From assembly GCA_964019155.1 (NCBI GenBank), contig OZ025240.1, positions 82,872,090-82,936,089 on the forward strand: a stretch of 64,000 bases of DNA. Direction: 5' to 3'. The notes under the pieces were generated by a model, which saw nothing but the letters and a program-made list of their open reading frames with translations, was not told the DNA's origin and searched no databases. This document shows positions 50,664 to 62,619 of this stretch, one piece after another (the first letter of the stretch is position 1; every line of letters starts with the position of its first letter). This DNA comes from Osedax fenrisi (taxonomy: Eukaryota > Annelida > Polychaeta > Sabellida > Siboglinidae). A program made the position numbers and the translations under genes.

Positions 50664-51965
50664 TTTACTTGAATTACGATGTGTAATTTGTGATAAAAAC
50701 GAAATTCTTATATTTATAAAACTTTATAAACTTTATAAATTTATTATAAATATACGTACATTTCAAATATTTTACAAAAAGAAACATTTTAAATATAACG
50801 CGCTTGTTCTGCCATTGATAAATCTAGAGACTAGGTGATCGATTTGAAGTTCTCGTGTGGGTGAAATATAGTTGTAGAATCTCATCTCCTACCCACGTAT
50901 CGATGGCGTAGCTATCTTCTGTTTAGATGAGCTTTTCGATGCATGTACCAAACATCAATAATAATATTATTATATATATAAATATATATATATATATAAT
51001 AAAGTATATATATACATAGTATAACAACAAGATATAATAAATATATACGACATGTGTATGACATGTGTTACATTAGTTATTATACAAATGAATCTCGTAT
51101 ACATGATAATCCGAATGGATCTGTATTATATCCCTTAATATTTATGTTTCCTCTTTATACAAATATATATATTTCAATAATAATATATTTCGGCATATAT
51201 ACCCTTTCCCAAATAGCTATATTAAATTCAATCTACGATAGCCTACGCATACGTGTTATAATTGTTCAGATACGTAGGAGAAGGACGTTGGAATCAAACC
51301 CCATCCGCGAACAATTAAGTATTAACATATTATTTATAAAAAAAAATCATATAATTGTTTATAACAAATTATCGGCTTTCGTTAAAGCATGCATATATTA
51401 ACATGAGAGCATCTTCGAAATATAATAGAGCTATTTAGTTATGAGAAAATAACGTCATATACTTTCCTGGATGTGATGAAACCACTCACCATCTAAATAA
51501 TAAAAAAAAGTCATTTAAATAAAATATATAACATATATGGTTTACCCATACCGGATTGGGATTGTTTCCCGAGCAAAACATTTTACTGGTGTCGAGATAT
51601 TAACTCCCATCTAGCGGGTCCCCACGGTAATGTATCTACATGTAGATACACGTGCACGTGTAAGCCAGCTACTAGTCCGATAAATTGAATAGTCAAGATG
51701 CAAGATTAGAAGTCAGTACACACATATAAATAGTATTGTGTCATGAGAATTGATTTATAGTAATATTCAATTTATAATTTCAGAATAAATAAGATCATCA
51801 GCTGATAACAGTTATCTTCCTGCTTGTCTAGATGAATATCTCCATGAATATGTTAAAGATCATCTTTAGGATCCGGTATCGTCTTCATGAATTTCGTATA
51901 TATATGGCATTATACACTGTGATCTATAATAAACAGAACCTATATATACGCATACTCTATAATAT
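50664..51965. other. Spacer between the divergent paralogues, mostly unassigned
   Basis: Weak traces only. 51054-51200 has a frame with NPNGSVLYPLIFMF that resembles a decayed LINE RT motif B. GATTGGGATTGTTTCCCGAG at 51556 resembles GATCGGGATAGTTTCCCGAG at 57815. GTATCTACATGTAGATAC at 51632 is an 18-bp palindrome. None supports a gene. Confidence 0.45.
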
Positions 51966-51974
51966 ATATATATC

Positions 51975-52195
51975 TGGGGTTTATGGCTCAATGGGACAAC
52001 CGAAAGCTAGTAAGCCATATGTACCGGTTCGACTTCAGGCAGTTCTTGTTTATCAAGAACTTAATAAATGACAAATCAAAATATGAGAAAAAAAATGTTA
52101 CTATTTGTATTGTTATTATTTATAACATGTACAATTCTATGCCTTCTTAAGGGGTCCATTTGTATCCGCTATTTGTATTGTATATATGAGATTCA

Positions 52196-52200
<5 letters not shown>
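51975..52200 (+). mobile_element. tRNA-derived SINE, copy 1
   Basis: A tRNA-like head has an A-box-like TGGCTCAATGGGACAACC and a B-box-like GGTTCGACTTC. It is followed by a body shared with 59471-59760: GCAGTTCTTGTTTATCAAGA, ACTTAATAAATGACAAATCA, TTATAACATGTACAATTCTA and TCCATTTGTATCCGCTAT. The 3' end runs into ATTCAATAAATATATATA. SINEs are transcribed by RNA polymerase III from the internal boxes and moved by LINE enzymes. Confidence 0.78.
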
Positions 52201-52252
<52 letters not shown>

Positions 52253-52371
52253 GATTAGAATCATACATACTTATATTATTATCATTACAAATATAACTTT
52301 GCATTCTCAGTTTATTATTATATATATATATAGTATTCATGTGTTATATCATATCCATATGGTATGTATTG

Positions 52372-52480
52372 TTGAATGAATGAATGAATTTATTTACCGA
52401 ATATTGGTTATAATAATCAGAGGGATATCCAAAGCTATGTTTAGCTTATACTAAATATACCCTTAACATATCTTGTAATA
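52372..52480 (-). mobile_element. LINE 3'-end fragment (TTCATTCATTCATTC tail)
   Basis: The minus strand ends GGTAAATAAATTCATTCATT and carries the GGATAT...TAAGCTA...TAGCTT...ATATCC arrangement seen at 9580-9675. Only non-coding 3' sequence is present. Confidence 0.5.
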
Positions 52481-52594
52481 AATGAATGAATTATTTTACA
52501 TGTTTCTTTTTTTATAAATATACCATTATTTTATTCATATATTTATTATTATATATTTTTATATATAATTATTATATATAATACATTTTTACTG

Positions 52595-52735
52595 TGTGTA
52601 TATGTTTATGGGTAAAAATATAAGTTTCACTAGATGTTTATTTATGGATACAAATATACGTTCCAAAAGGTGTTTGTTTATGGGTAAAAATATACGTTCC
52701 ACTAGGTGTTTATTTATTTGTAAAATTATTGGATT
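52595..52735 (+). repeat. About 45-bp tandem repeat, three copies
   Basis: Units like GTTTATGGGTAAAAATATAC followed by GTTCCACTAGGTGTTT repeat with substitutions. Confidence 0.75.
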
Positions 52736-52869
52736 CCAATATTAATTTGTTATATGTAAAAGGAAACTGTTTATTTGCTAACAAACTACCTATTATTTTA
52801 ACCTACTGATACATAGTATTTGACTTATAATGTAACGTTTCGGCAACCAGGTTATAGTTGATTGGGCTA

Positions 52870-53065
52870 AATGATTTGATTATAAAAAGGTTGAATTGTT
52901 TTAATTACAAAAAAGTTGAATAGGTTTAATTATAACAGGATTACTTGGAGTAATTGTAAAATGTTGAATGTGATTAATTATAAAATATTGCATTTTATTA
53001 GTTATAAAACGTTTATCTGGTTTAATTATATAAGGTTGAATTGGGAGTACTTATAAAATATTGAA
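52870..53065 (+). repeat. About 30-bp diverged tandem repeat, six to seven copies
   Basis: Units of the form TTTAATTATAAAAGGTTGAAT with variation in the last bases. Confidence 0.7.
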
Positions 53066-53314
53066 TGAAACCTAAAAATTAGGTTAAAATATATTTTATG
53101 TATACACTCCTTCATTCAACCTTTAAAGGTTGACTAGACGAACATCAATTCAATAATACTAATCATACAAATATAATTATTTAATAAAGATTATTATATA
53201 CAGAAATAGTGTTCTGATAACAGCATTGGTTAAGTTGATGAAGTATTACTATGTCTGATATGTATGTGTAATACTTAATAAGTATTATAGTATTAATACA
53301 ATTAATTATACTAT

Positions 53315-53361
<47 letters not shown>

Positions 53362-53519
53362 TATATATATATATATACACATAATTCTTGTAATGCCCCG
53401 AAGATGTTATCTCCCGATGATAATACGCCCCTGACAATGCAGACAATCGTTCAATGTTATTAATAATAACTTAGTACACGTTACAACATGTCATCTAGGT
53501 AGAGGATAGCGCATGCTGT

Positions 53520-53610
53520 GGTATATTGCCCAGTAATGTATTGCCCAGTGGTATATTGCCTAGGGGTATATTGCTTAGTGGTATATTTCCTAGTGGTATA
53601 TTGCGCTGAT
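53520..53610 (+). repeat. 16-18-bp tandem repeat, five copies
   Basis: GTATATTGCCCAGTG and variants (GCCTAGGG, GCTTAGTG, TCCTAGTG) repeat in tandem. Confidence 0.85.
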
Positions 53611-54435
53611 AATCATATGATAAGCATATAACCTTTACTTTATATCAAATATAATATAAATAAATCACTATTCCTAGTATACTAGGAATAGTATATATAT
53701 ATAATGTGATCTTGGGTATATTATAATATATATATATATAGTATAATCTATAGGATATATATATATATATATATATTTTATATTTTTATATATATTTTTT
53801 GTGCCTTACTTTTAACTTTTCTATATAAATGATCTATTAATAGTAGCAATTTGATACTACGATTACAACAACCATGCAATGTTACACATGCGTTGTAATC
53901 AATACTTACGTGTGACTTATATTCATTATCTACAGATATATGCATGCAATTATCATAATTAATTAAAATAGAATATTAAATTACATTATTCAGCTATTGT
54001 ATTTCGTAATGAGTAATAAATGTGTATATAATGTTTATTAATAATACATATGTTTATTTATTATATATATATTACAAAAACTTATTACATCTGATGTTTA
54101 AGAAGTCACAATTTCTAGATACAAAAGTAACAGTACTCATTGATAGTATTATCCACAATCTACCATACTTAAATTCACCTAATAGTATACATATTTCAAG
54201 AGACTATTTGAATATGCGAATATTTCTAAAATTTAATATTTCTTTTTCTGAAATATTTTTTATTTATTACAGATTTATAAAATTTAAGAATTTATTACCT
54301 CATTAATAATTCAGTAAACTGTATAACCATACGGATCTAGTGTATTAAACTAAAGTGTAAAGCATTGCACACGTCGTATAGCCTACGTACTACACTATCG
54401 TAGCTTACATCGTACACGATTATATCCTTATATCC
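53611..54435. other. Region upstream of paralogue B
   Basis: AT-rich with TA runs. A frame at 54022-54306 (with QFLDTKVTVLIDSIIHN and SIHISRDYLNMRI) is open for 94 codons but matches nothing I recognise. The last 100 bases before the ATG are richer in CGTA and TACG words (CACACGTCGTATAGCCTACG) than their surroundings, consistent with a promoter or 5' UTR. Confidence 0.35.
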
Positions 54436-54691
54436 ATGAGTCACCACATCGAGGTTGCCATGGCGATTGTACTAATGATATCGCTGGCGACGCCTACCGA
54501 TTGTCTGACGATGTATATCGCCAAATATGGTATGCAGTTTATCGGCTCCGACGACTTGGAGTTCACGGAACGAGATAAGAAAGACCTAGATATGAACTGC
54601 GCGATAACTTTGGAATACATCTATCACCGCAAAAACGTTACCTATAAAATACGTACAGAAGTTAAACTAATAATTAACAAATTACACGAAG
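54436..54691 (+). CDS. Small secreted protein, first exon (paralogue B)
   Basis: Starts at ATG 54436, MSHHIEVAMAIVLMISLA then TPTDC, a signal peptide of about 22 residues. The mature part shows CLTMYIAKYGMQF, DDLEFTERDKKDL, NCAITLEYI and a basic end KLIINKLHE. The codons run to a donor-like CGAAG|GTTAAG at 54691/54692, phase 1, two codons before an in-frame TAA; unspliced it would be 86 residues. Paralogue A (50332-50596, opposite strand) aligns along the whole length with a few gaps. Codons for CLT, DD and ITLEY differ between them, showing protein-level conservation. A second Cys is present here (NCAITL) that is Ala in A. No downstream exon could be assigned. Function unknown. Confidence 0.72.
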
Positions 54692-54696
54692 GTTAA

Positions 54697-54839
54697 GATT
54701 CATGTATATATTAATAATTATCAATTATGTATTATATTAATTATAAATGTTTATAATATATAATAGATCCGTATAATTTGTTATTGATTTAAGATATTTA
54801 TAATAAATAATAATAAACTATATTATTATAATGTGGGTA

Positions 54840-54888
<49 letters not shown>

Positions 54889-55275
54889 ACATTAATAATT
54901 ATAAATAACTTAATATCATAAATAATAATTAAACTCATCAGGCTACAGCTATATTATATAAAATAAATTGTTTAAAATAGTGTTACCTTTAATAATATAT
55001 ATTAAATAACACGAGAGTTTAATAATGGAATGATTATATAATAATTAAATTAATTAAATAATTAATATAAATAATAATATTAATAATAATTATATAGCAT
55101 ATTGGATAGTAAAATTGATATTGTTTAGATTTATTTCTGTGATATATATTCACACGATATTTTAATAAACTATTCCAAAATTAAATGTATATATTAATAT
55201 ATTAATAAATATAAATTTAAATAAAAAATAACTTATATTTAATAAAAATGAAATTATATAGATTTTATTTACTTA
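54697..55275. other. AT-rich stretch downstream of paralogue B
   Basis: Very AT-rich, with (TA)n at 54848-54884. If paralogue B is multi-exon, its next exon is not recognisable here. Confidence 0.6.
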
Positions 55276-56457
55276 CTTACTTTTTTTTGGTTTATGGACT
55301 GCAAGTGCGTGAGCAATCGGCCGTCCGTGGGAGGGAACTTATTGAGTGGGAGGGAAAGCAAGGGAGAAGTAATGAGTCTTGAGGTTGCGTTTAAAGGAGG
55401 GATTTGATGAGTTTATTCGTAGGTGTTTGGGTAGGGAATTCCAGTGGTAAGGGGCAGAGAGGGCAAAGGAGCGTATATTTGAAGAATGGAGTTTGTAAAA
55501 ATGGGGAGTGGTAAAAATAAAGGTGTTGGAGGAACGGGTCTGGAGTGTAGTGATGGGTGTGTGTAGATGTAGGAGGGAGGCAATGTAGTCAGGGGAATTA
55601 TGGTGAATAGCTTTGTGGATGGTTAGGGAGAGTTTTTACTTTATACGATAGGGGACTGGAAGCCAGTGTATTTGTTTTAGGAGAGGAGTAATGGAGTCAG
55701 GGGAATATCGGGGAAGTAAATAGACGCAGCGAACTACAGCGTTTTGGAGTCGCTGTAGTTTGATGAGTTTGTAGTACGGGAGTTTAAAGAGTAGGAAGTT
55801 GCAATAGTCGAATAGGGGGATGATGTAGGAGGAGGCAATGGTAATAGCGATGGAGAGGGGAATGGAGCGTCGGATTAAGCGGTGGCAGTGTAGGTGGTAG
55901 TGGATGGATGTATGTATGTGTATAAGATGATAGTCAAGGGAAAGAGTGGTATCAATATGGAAGCCAAGGTTTCGGACGTGTTGAGAGTAGGGGAGTGTGG
56001 TATTGTCGAGTGAGCTGGGGGGTGGTTCAGGGAGGGTGGAGGAACATAGTGGTAAGTGGAAAAATATAGCTTCCGTTTTAGTGGGGTTAAGTTTTAGGGA
56101 GTTGGAGGTAAGCCATTGGTGTATGGATTTGATACAGGAGGAGAGTCGTTCAGGGGCAAAGTAGGGGAGTCTGTGTAGTTAAGATATAGTTGAAGGTCGT
56201 CGGCGTAAGTATGGAAGGAGATGTCGGGGTAGTCAGTGAAGATGTTAAACATGGGGAGGAGGTAAATATTGAAGAGGAGTTGGCCGATGACAGAGCCCTG
56301 GGGGACACCATGAGTTATGGAGCGGGAGGGGGACGAGTGTGTGTTAATCCTGAATGAGGAAGAGCGGTCGGTAATGTAGGAGGTGAACCAGTTGAGGGCA
56401 ATGCCTTTGATGCCGATGGCGGAGAGTCTTTGTATGAGGACATTGTGTTTTATCATG
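55276..56457 (-). pseudogene. GC-rich CR1/L2-like LINE fragment
   Basis: On the minus strand the first frame (56456-56094) holds RLSAIGIKGIALNWFTSYI, HGVPQGSVIGQLLFNIYLL and SFHTYADDLQLYL, i.e. RT motifs B and C. A frameshift near 56120 leads into SCIKSIHQWLTSNSLKLNPT, PLFDYCNFLLFKLPYYKL, HWLPVPYRIKSKLSLTIHKA and, near the end, SALSAPYHWNSLPKHLR. The 3' end has an AAGTAAGTAAGTAAAT tail. It is 5'-truncated at 56457. Its G+C content is visibly far above the surroundings, unlike every other LINE here. One clear frameshift suggests fairly recent arrival. Confidence 0.88.
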
Positions 56458-56850
56458 AAATTAGTTAATTATGAATAAAAAAAGTAACATGAGTTACTTT
56501 TAATTAAATGTAATTCATAATACAATTTGTTGATATTCTCTATATCTCATTATAATAAAAGTATGTGATAATAAATATATTCGATATATTATAAGAACAT
56601 TAATATGTTGTTCCGCATATATTCTGATGATAACAATTCTATAGAACTTTTTAGAACTTGTAATTTATTTTTCAAATAATTTTAACATACTATATTATAC
56701 CATATTAATTCATAAATATATACCATATTTTGTACATTTCATATACGACTGCCATTTATAACTTATAAATGACATAGTTATATCATAGGGTTAATAATTA
56801 AATACATTTTTTTCAAATTTTTAAATAAATATAATAATATATAAAACTCT

Positions 56851-56903
<53 letters not shown>

Positions 56904-57149
56904 TATAACATATGTTTAATAAATACATAATGCTTAATAATAGCATACACAAATAGTAGTGTTTGATGCATCAAATAAATTAATTAATTATAATACTATT
57001 GTATTGTAATGTATTAGAAACTGATTATTTCATACAAAGTTACTAAAACAATTATAATAAATATAAAATAAAACACGGGATAGCTATTAATCTTAACAAT
57101 TGTTATATATTCTTAACAAATATATATATTCCGATAATTAATTACAAAA
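56458..57149. other. AT-rich stretch within the left inverted arm
   Basis: No gene recognised; (TA)n at 56852-56897, which is shorter in the other arm. Confidence 0.75.
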
Positions 57150-57720
57150 AATTCTATTTTAGATAAATCTTTTACTTTAATTTAGTCCCGTGACTCGATA
57201 ATCGTAGGGGGAACATAAACACTTCTATGATAACAGAAACTTCTCCAATCATCTCGGTTTAAAGTCATTAGTAATAAATCCTATAAGTTCTTCGATGTCC
57301 ATTTGCAAATATTATTCATCCAGTTTAACCTGGGTCGTCCTGCGATCTTTTTCCATCTTCTTTACCTTGAATAATCGTTTTGGTTAATAAGTTGTGTCGA
57401 GTGATGTGGCCGAACAAACATAATTTCCCTTTCTTGACTATTGCGAGGAGAGGAACATAGTTTCCAACCAGTGACACAATTTTCTCTTTTATGATAACGT
57501 TTGTTATTTTTTGTCGGTAAGTGATACCTAAGAGACGTCTGTGAGATTTGTTTTCAAATGCAACTATTTTCTTCTCCATGGATTCTATATTAGTATAGTC
57601 CCTGATTCACATCCATATAGAAATATCGAGAGACTGATGATTTATATAGGTTGTACTTTAAGGTGAAGTTAATAGATAAATACCTAAGTTTAAATGAAAT
57701 ATATTCTGACTTATTGAGCT
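57150..57720 (-). pseudogene. LINE ORF2 C-terminal remnant (RTE-like?), left copy
   Basis: The minus strand carries the fragment FLYGCES-like (altered) near 57620, then a frame (57579-57325) reading EKKIVAFENKSHRRLLGITY, VGNYVPLLAIVKKGKLCLFG, HITRHNLLTKTII and GKEDGKRSQDDPG. After a frameshift comes LNWMNNICKWTSKNL. The pattern AFE...RRLLGI...KLxxFGH..R....GKR corresponds to the end of many LINE reverse transcriptases. Clade not certain. The frame differs from its mirror copy (62757-63011) by one residue, Ile versus Val. Confidence 0.75.
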
Positions 57721-58407
57721 ATGTAGGTGTACCTGTCACGAATTTAGTAGTGGTCAGAATTATGTTACTGTAGCATATACTATTATATTATAGTATACTA
57801 TACCTTACCTTACCAGATCGGGATAGTTTCCCGAGAAGAAGTATACTATAGTATTGTATATTGTAGTTATAACTATACATAATCAGCTTTCTCGGTTATT
57901 GCTCCGAAAAGCTGGATTTCACAGCCATATGATATTCGTTGTATAACATCACTTTCATTGTTTAAACATATGTTCATTTTAAATCATTGAATTCGTTTTA
58001 TTTTATTATTCGTTTTCTATTTATTTTTGTTTTTTTTTATTATCTAACGACGCCTATAATGACCATGTATTTTTGAAGAAAATAAACTATATATAAATAA
58101 ATAAAAAATAATAAATAATTTTAACTTTTATTTATTTAATATTAGTATTTTTGTATATTCAAGTTAATTAAATCGTAATTAACTACACTAATAAATACAT
58201 ACATTTTCTATGTAGTACTATACAAGATACTATAATTTGAACAAATACATTCATAATGTTATAATATATATATATGTGTAATTTTGTTAATTTAATCGGA
58301 TAATAGTTTAAATACGTCACAAAATAATATATCATAAACATTCAGATATTTCTGAATCGACTTTAAATATATTTCATTATTACATTAAATGTGTGCTATT
58401 TACGATA
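57721..58407. other. AT-rich stretch within the left inverted arm
   Basis: Contains GATCGGGATAGTTTCCCGAG at 57815, resembling 51556, and TATAGTATACTATA-type local palindromes. No gene recognised. Confidence 0.65.
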
Positions 58408-59286
58408 GGGAAAAGTAACCTAATACAACAATAAATGGTCTTAACCTTTTATGACTCATTATTTGTATTCAAAAATTACAATATATTAATATTTTATGAT
58501 TATAGATGTTATTGTGATTTTTAAATTTTATTTAATCTTTTAATTCAATATATACCGGGGTGTCCGTATTCGGTACCCATGTCCGAATACGGACACCCTG
58601 TGTTATAATACGGACACCCTATATACCACTAGATAAACTATATATTATTGATGAACCAATCAGACAAATTACAATTACATTATTTATAATTAATTTTATG
58701 AACAATTTATTATAATTTAATTAGTTAATAATTTATTTATTTTTATTATTTTTTTAATTAATAATACAATTTAAGTATCTTAATAATACAAATTTTAGAT
58801 TTAGCTTTTGTGGGGGTATTAATATTATAACGCACACGATTTTTATGAAAATTAGAATAGTTAATACGCTGCATGCGCATTGATTGGTTGTAGGGTGTCG
58901 GTATTAAGACTTCTAGATTGTCCGTATTAGGGACTTATATGACCTCTAGATATATGCTTATAACTTAATTAATATTGGATAACAGATATAGAAATTATAT
59001 ATATATATAATTTTAGAATGCTTTGTATATTCTTGAGAAGGTTTTTAGTTAATTTTTTTTTTCAAAAATTTAAAAACGTATTAAAAAAATCAGTTTATTG
59101 GATAAATCAACAATATTTTGAATAATTACAAAATAAAAAATACTTTTGTAGACTATTTATATAATTATGAATATTTTATTCATTACAATTTTTTTGTAAG
59201 ATTTATGGTTTCGGAGATACCTATAGGTATATACACTCTATAGAGTATCCGTATTCGGGCACTGTCCGTATTCGGTTACTTTACAC
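58408..59286. mobile_element. TA-flanked MITE with GTCCGTATTCGG subterminal motifs
   Basis: The left end GGGAAAAGTAACCTAATACA and the inverted right end GTGTAAAGTAACCGAATACG share AAAGTAACC.AATAC, with TA at 58406-58407 and 59287-59288. Motifs like GTGTCCGTATTCGG or GTGTCGGTATTA recur at 58559-58617, 58896-58933 and 59248-59275, similar in layout to the AATATCGACACCC motifs of the element at 16887-18031. No transposase frame. The mirror copy in the right arm is cut by the gap. Confidence 0.6.
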
Positions 59287-59470
59287 TACATGACTTTAAA
59301 ACTGTACCAACATAATATTTCTCTTTATTTCTATAATATGTATAATATTATAAGGTCAATACGTATATTTACAATATAATACATTGTATAGACAAGCAAT
59401 AATATGTGTGCATAATGTTACATTAATATTTGCGAGATATATGCGCGATATTTTACATATATATATAAGT

Positions 59471-59760
59471 CATGGGTCGATGGCTCTGTGGGACAACCGA
59501 AATCTAGCTATATTACTATAGTAAGCTAGAGGTCCCAGGTTCCACTCTACGCAGTTCTTGTTTTTCTCTTGTGTTTATCAATAACTTAATAAACGATAAA
59601 TCAAAACACAAGAAAATATTTTTATTATTTTTATTGTATTGTCCTGAGACCCTCACAGTTATTTATAACATGTATAAGTCTATTAATTCTTGTGGGGTTC
59701 ATTTGTATCCGCTATAGCGAAATATACAAATATATTTATATTGTATTCAATATATATAAA
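59471..59760 (+). mobile_element. tRNA-derived SINE, copy 2
   Basis: The head has an A-box-like TGGCTCTGTGGGACAACC and a B-box-like GGTTCCACTCT, with an insert TATATTACTATAGTAAGC relative to copy 1. The body matches copy 1 at GCAGTTCTTGTTT, ACTTAATAAACGATAAATCA, TTATAACATGTATAAGTCTA and TTCATTTGTATCCGCTAT. The 3' end runs to ATTCAATATATATAAATA. Confidence 0.78.
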
Positions 59761-59770
59761 TAAATATTAT

Positions 59771-59808
<38 letters not shown>

Positions 59809-60529
59809 ATATACTTATTTGGTTAATTTATTTTTGTATTTGTATTTTATTAATGTAGTCGACGTATGGTAACGTATCCACGATGTATATACATATATGT
59901 ATACTATATACTAGATTTACAGTAGTATTTTATTAAAAAATAAAAATAAATACAAATAATAAAAAACTAGCATAATATCATAAGTTTAATAATAACAAGA
60001 TTAATTTAATAATAGTATGGGTTTCGTATGTTTATTATTATTATTATAATAACAACGAAATATATAACATTGAATATATTTGATATTCATAGAAATGGAA
60101 TTATAATACTTATTTAATTAGCTACATTATATTTATTTAAACATTCTTTTACTTTAGATCTTAATTAGTTCACTTTTTATAAATACCTATAATAGTATAT
60201 GTAAATAACTTTCGTATTTACCAAGTTATGTTTTTAGACATTATTATTATTAGAATAGGTTACTTTTTTCCCGAATCAAGGGCTAACGCTCCTTGAGTGG
60301 TTACTTTTTTACTAAAGCAACTTTATTATTAAAAATTTACTTTTTAACTAAAACAACTTTATTACTAAAAAACCTATACAAATTATTTTTAGCTAGTGGA
60401 CTTGGGTACTTGTCAAGGGCTAACGCTCTTTGTGTAAGTATTTACTTTAGCAGTAGTTACTTTATTACTAAAAGTAGTTACTTTATTACTAAAACAACTA
60501 TGTTACTAAAAAAAACCTACAAAAACTAA
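59761..60529. other. Unassigned stretch with a TTACTAAAA repeat zone
   Basis: 60240-60520 has repeated TTTATTACTAAAA and CAAGGGCTAACGCTC phrases, suggesting a small degenerate tandem repeat next to the minisatellite. The rest is AT-rich with no gene seen. Confidence 0.55.
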
Positions 60530-61000
60530 AAATTAACCCAACCTAACCACAACAGTGAAGATAACAATGACCACACACATACACACATATCACTATATTT
60601 GTATAGGTTCACTCGGGAAGTAATGCAGCTAAAAAAAACCACAAAAAATTAAAACTTAACCCAACCTAACCACAACCGTGACAAATCTACTTTTATAGGC
60701 AAACTCGGGAAGTAATGCAGCTAAAAAAAACCACCAAAAATTAAAAATTAACCCAACCCAAACCCAACCCACCCAAACCCAAACCCAACCCAACCCAACC
60801 CAAACCCAACCCAAACCCAAACAAAAACCCAAACCCAACCCAAACCCAAAGCAGATAATGTAAAATGATTATTAAGCTCGGGAAGTAATGCAGCTAAAAA
60901 AAAACCACCAAAAATTAAAACTTAACCCAACCTAACCACAACCGTGAAAATCTACTTTTATAGACAAACTCGGGAAGTAATGCAGCTAAAAAAAACCTAC
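60530..61000 (-). repeat. TTAGG-like minisatellite, third locus, inverted
   Basis: Reverse-complement copies of the unit seen at 36.6 and 49.3 kb (CGGGAAGTAATGCAGCTAAA, AACCCAACCTAACCACAA). Between 60745 and 60850 the core has expanded into AACCCAACCCAAACCC-type repeats without the rest of the unit. The array runs into the gap. Confidence 0.92.
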
Positions 61001-61200
61001 NNNNNNNNNNNNNNNNNNNNNNNNNNNNNNNNNNNNNNNNNNNNNNNNNNNNNNNNNNNNNNNNNNNNNNNNNNNNNNNNNNNNNNNNNNNNNNNNNNNN
61101 NNNNNNNNNNNNNNNNNNNNNNNNNNNNNNNNNNNNNNNNNNNNNNNNNNNNNNNNNNNNNNNNNNNNNNNNNNNNNNNNNNNNNNNNNNNNNNNNNNNN
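61001..61200. other. Assembly gap of exactly 200 N
   Basis: A round-number gap of unknown true size between a minisatellite and the right inverted arm. Frames through it are meaningless. Confidence 0.99.
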
Positions 61201-62619
61201 TATTTTGTAATTATTCAAAATATTGTTGATTTATCCAATAAACTGATTTTTTTAATACGTTTTTAAATTTTTGAAAAAAAAAATTAACTAAAAACCTTCT
61301 CAAGAATATACAAAGCATTCTAAAATTATATATATATATAATTTCTATATCTGTTATCCAATATTAATTAAGTTATAAGCATATATCTGGAGGTCATATA
61401 AGTCCCTAATACGGACAATCTAGAAGTCTTAATACCGACACCCTACAACCAATCAATGCGCATGCAGCGTATTAACTATTCTAATTTTCATAAAAATCGT
61501 GTGCGTTATAATATTAATACCCCCACAAAAGCTAAATCTAAAATTTGTATTATTAAGATACTTAAATTGTATTATTAATTAAAAAAATAATAAAAATAAA
61601 TAAATTATTAACTAATTAAATTATAATAAATTGTTCATAAAATTAATTATAAATAATGTAATTGTAATTTGTCTGATTGGTTCATCAATAATATATAGTT
61701 TATCTAGTGGTATATAGGGTGTCCGTATTATAACACAGGGTGTCCGTATTCGGACATGGGTACCGAATACGTACACCCCGGTATATATTGAATTAAAAGA
61801 TTAAATAAAATTTAAAAATCACAATAACATCTATAATCATAAAATATTAATATATTGTAATTTTTGAATACAAATAATGAGTCATAAAAGGTTAAGACCA
61901 TTTATTGTTGTATTAGGTTACTTTTCCCTATCGTAAATAGCACACATTTAATGTAATAATGAAATATATTTAAAGTCGATTCAGAAATATCTGAATGTTT
62001 ATGATATATTATTTTGTGACGTATTTAAACTATTATCCGATTAAATTAACAAAATTACACATATATATATATTATAACATTATGAATGTATTTGTTCAAA
62101 TTATAGTATCTTGTATAGTACTACATAGAAAATGTATGTATTTATTAGTGTAGTTAATTACGATTTAATTAACTTGAATATACAAAAATACTAATATTAA
62201 ATAAATAAAAGTTAAAATTATTTATTATTTTTTATTTATTTATATATAGTTTATTTTCTTCAAAAATACATGGTCATTATAGGCGTCGTTAGATAATAAA
62301 AAAAAACAAAAATAAATAGAAAACGAATAATAAAATAAAACGAATTCAATGATTTAAAATGAACATATGTTTAAACAATGAAAGTGATGTTATACAACGA
62401 ATATCATATGGCTGTGAAATCCAGCTTTTCGGAGCAATAACCGAGAAAGCTGATTATGTATAGTTATAACTACAATATACAATACTATAGTATACTTCTT
62501 CTCGGGAAACTATCCCGATCTGGTAAGGTAAGGTATAGTATACTATAATATAATAGTATATGCTACAGTAACATAATTCTGACCACTACTAAATTCGTGA
62601 CAGGTACACCTACATAGCT

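Larger units (their letters stand above)
56326..59135. repeat. Left arm of a large inverted repeat around the gap
   Basis: This segment is the reverse complement of 61201-64000. Position pairs sum to 120336 from 59135 through at least 57325, and to 120326 by 56456, so only about 10 bp of net indel accumulates, probably in TA runs. It contains the end of the GC-rich LINE, the LINE tail at 57150-57720 and most of a MITE. The right copy runs off the window. Confidence 0.95.

Noticed and set aside
51632..51650. GTATCTACATGTAGATAC as a regulatory palindrome
   Set aside because: A single short palindrome in AT-rich DNA without a nearby gene start or second copy is weak evidence.
54022..54306. 94-codon frame upstream of paralogue B as a gene
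   Set aside because: No recognisable domain, signal or relative, and composition like its AT-rich surroundings; noted only in the region entry.
60944..61218. Open frames across the gap
   Set aside because: They consist of N bases.
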